A stretch of DNA of 64,000 nt, from contig NZ_JAUOPC010000007.1 in assembly GCF_030546805.1 (NCBI RefSeq), forward strand, positions 186,001 through 250,000, given 5' to 3'. Numbering within the stretch: position 1 is the first letter of the stretch; every line of letters begins with the position of its first letter. Shown piece by piece: positions 63,482 to 64,000 of this stretch. This DNA comes from Cyclobacterium sp. 1_MG-2023 (lineage in GTDB: Bacteria > Bacteroidota > Bacteroidia > Cytophagales > Cyclobacteriaceae). Both the position numbers and the translations under genes were made by a program. The notes beneath the pieces are model-generated. The model searched no databases. It saw nothing but the letters and a program-made list of their open reading frames with translations, and had not been told where the DNA came from.

Positions 63482-64000
63482 ATGAATAAAATACTGGTAA
63501 CCGGAGCTGCAGGACAACTGGGAACTGAATTGACACAGAAACTTTGTGAGATCCATGGATCTGAGGCCATTATTGCTTCTGATATTAATCAAAATTCTTC
63601 AACAAAATTTTCATTTTGCCAATTCATGGTACTCGATGTTATGGACAAAATCAGTCTGAGAAACGCCATTGTCAATGAAAACATATGTCAGGTCTACCAC
63701 CTTGCCGCTATTTTATCCGCTACCGCTGAACAAAAACCACTTTTGGCCTGGAAATTGAACATTGACAGTTTATTGATCTTATTGGACTTGGCCAAGGAGT
63801 TAAAATTAGATCGGATATTTTGGCCATCATCTATTGCCGTATTTGGCAAAGAAAGCCCAAAAGAAAATACAGCTCAAGATGCCGTTCAAACAGCAAATAC
63901 CGTGTATGGGATTTCAAAAATGGCAGGTGAAAGATGGTGTGATTATTATTACAGCCACCACAATGTGGATGTGCGAAGCCTAAGGTTTCCCGGGCTTATC
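63482..64000 (+). CDS. L-threonine 3-dehydrogenase, SDR type (partial, runs off the window)
   Basis: The first 173 residues of an extended short-chain dehydrogenase. Seen: NAD-binding VTGAAGQLGTEL (about 6-17), YHLAAILSA, and the catalytic Ser-Ser...YGISK (YxxxK, about 142-146) with MAGERWCDYYY. The wording QLGTEL and LAAILSATAEQ-P fits the SDR-type threonine dehydrogenase rather than sugar epimerases. Its product is the Kbl substrate, and kbl is divergent next door. The 3' end is beyond position 64000. Confidence 0.9.
   Translation, partial: MNKILVTGAAGQLGTELTQKLCEIHGSEAIIASDINQNSSTKFSFCQFMVLDVMDKISLRNAIVNENICQVYHLAAILSATAEQKPLLAWKLNIDSLLILLDLAKELKLDRIFWPSSIAVFGKESPKENTAQDAVQTANTVYGISKMAGERWCDYYYSHHNVDVRSLRFPGLI

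Overview
The window reads as chromosomal DNA of a Bacteroidota bacterium, most likely a Cytophagales/Cyclobacteriaceae-type marine or soil organism (inference). Direct support: a SusC/SusD pair, Bacteroidota-restricted families (DUF4290, DUF7009-like, BT_3928-like DoxX, fused alpha/beta E1 dehydrogenase, DUF1599), an archaeal-type ProRS, almost no Shine-Dalgarno sequences, and promoters of the Bacteroidota form TTTG-N19-22-TAnnTTTG. Most of the window is core genome. I see no prophage, CRISPR array, transposase or complete restriction system.

Layout. 1-5 kb: tRNA-Tyr, a lipoprotein M1 aminopeptidase, then pyrH-frr. 5-17.2 kb: an accessory-looking block of SusC, SusD, a giant FG-GAP/ASPIC lipoprotein and two tandem vanadium-haloperoxidase-type PAP2 lipoproteins, with no glycoside hydrolase. 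It has a palindromic MITE-like element at its right edge and a decayed copy at its left edge. 17.5-20.6 kb: a tight leftward operon ECF sigma - zinc anti-sigma - gmk - nadD, divergent from an LpxL-type acyltransferase. 20.8-25.2 kb: PcrA/UvrD helicase, DUF4290 and murA (catalytic Cys replaced by Asp). 25.3-28 kb: DUF3109, a 39-residue membrane peptide, RNase P RNA (rnpB), an NtrC-type regulator lacking its DNA-binding domain and a 38-residue lipoprotein. 28-38.3 kb: a LuxE-like enzyme, a lipoprotein, fused branched-chain-type E1, ald, hemN, HAD phosphatase, DUF2461, DUF7009-like and SIMPL.

38.5-43 kb: MarR plus a YbbA-YbbP ABC system divergent from a TesA-type esterase. 43-46.4 kb: GMC oxidoreductase, gluconate-dehydrogenase-subunit-3-like partner and DUF1080 protein, a plausible 3-keto-glycoside pathway. 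46.4-49.9 kb: Crp/Fnr regulator, HsdR-N-like protein, helix-hairpin-helix protein, hemA. 50-58.2 kb: WG-repeat protein, NfeD-FloA, proS, a low-complexity Ser/Arg-rich lipoprotein and a FadL-like outer-membrane protein. 58.2-64 kb: aroK, DoxX and DUF1599 leftward, folP-cdaA rightward, then divergent kbl and tdh for threonine-to-glycine conversion; tdh runs off the window.

Several open frames begin at TTG or GTG upstream of a better ATG; those starts are moved to the ATG and the reason given. Two small genes (26001-26120 and 27881-27997), the edge-truncated tdh, rnpB and the tRNA were found by reading the sequence directly. All family assignments are from recognised motifs, not database searches.
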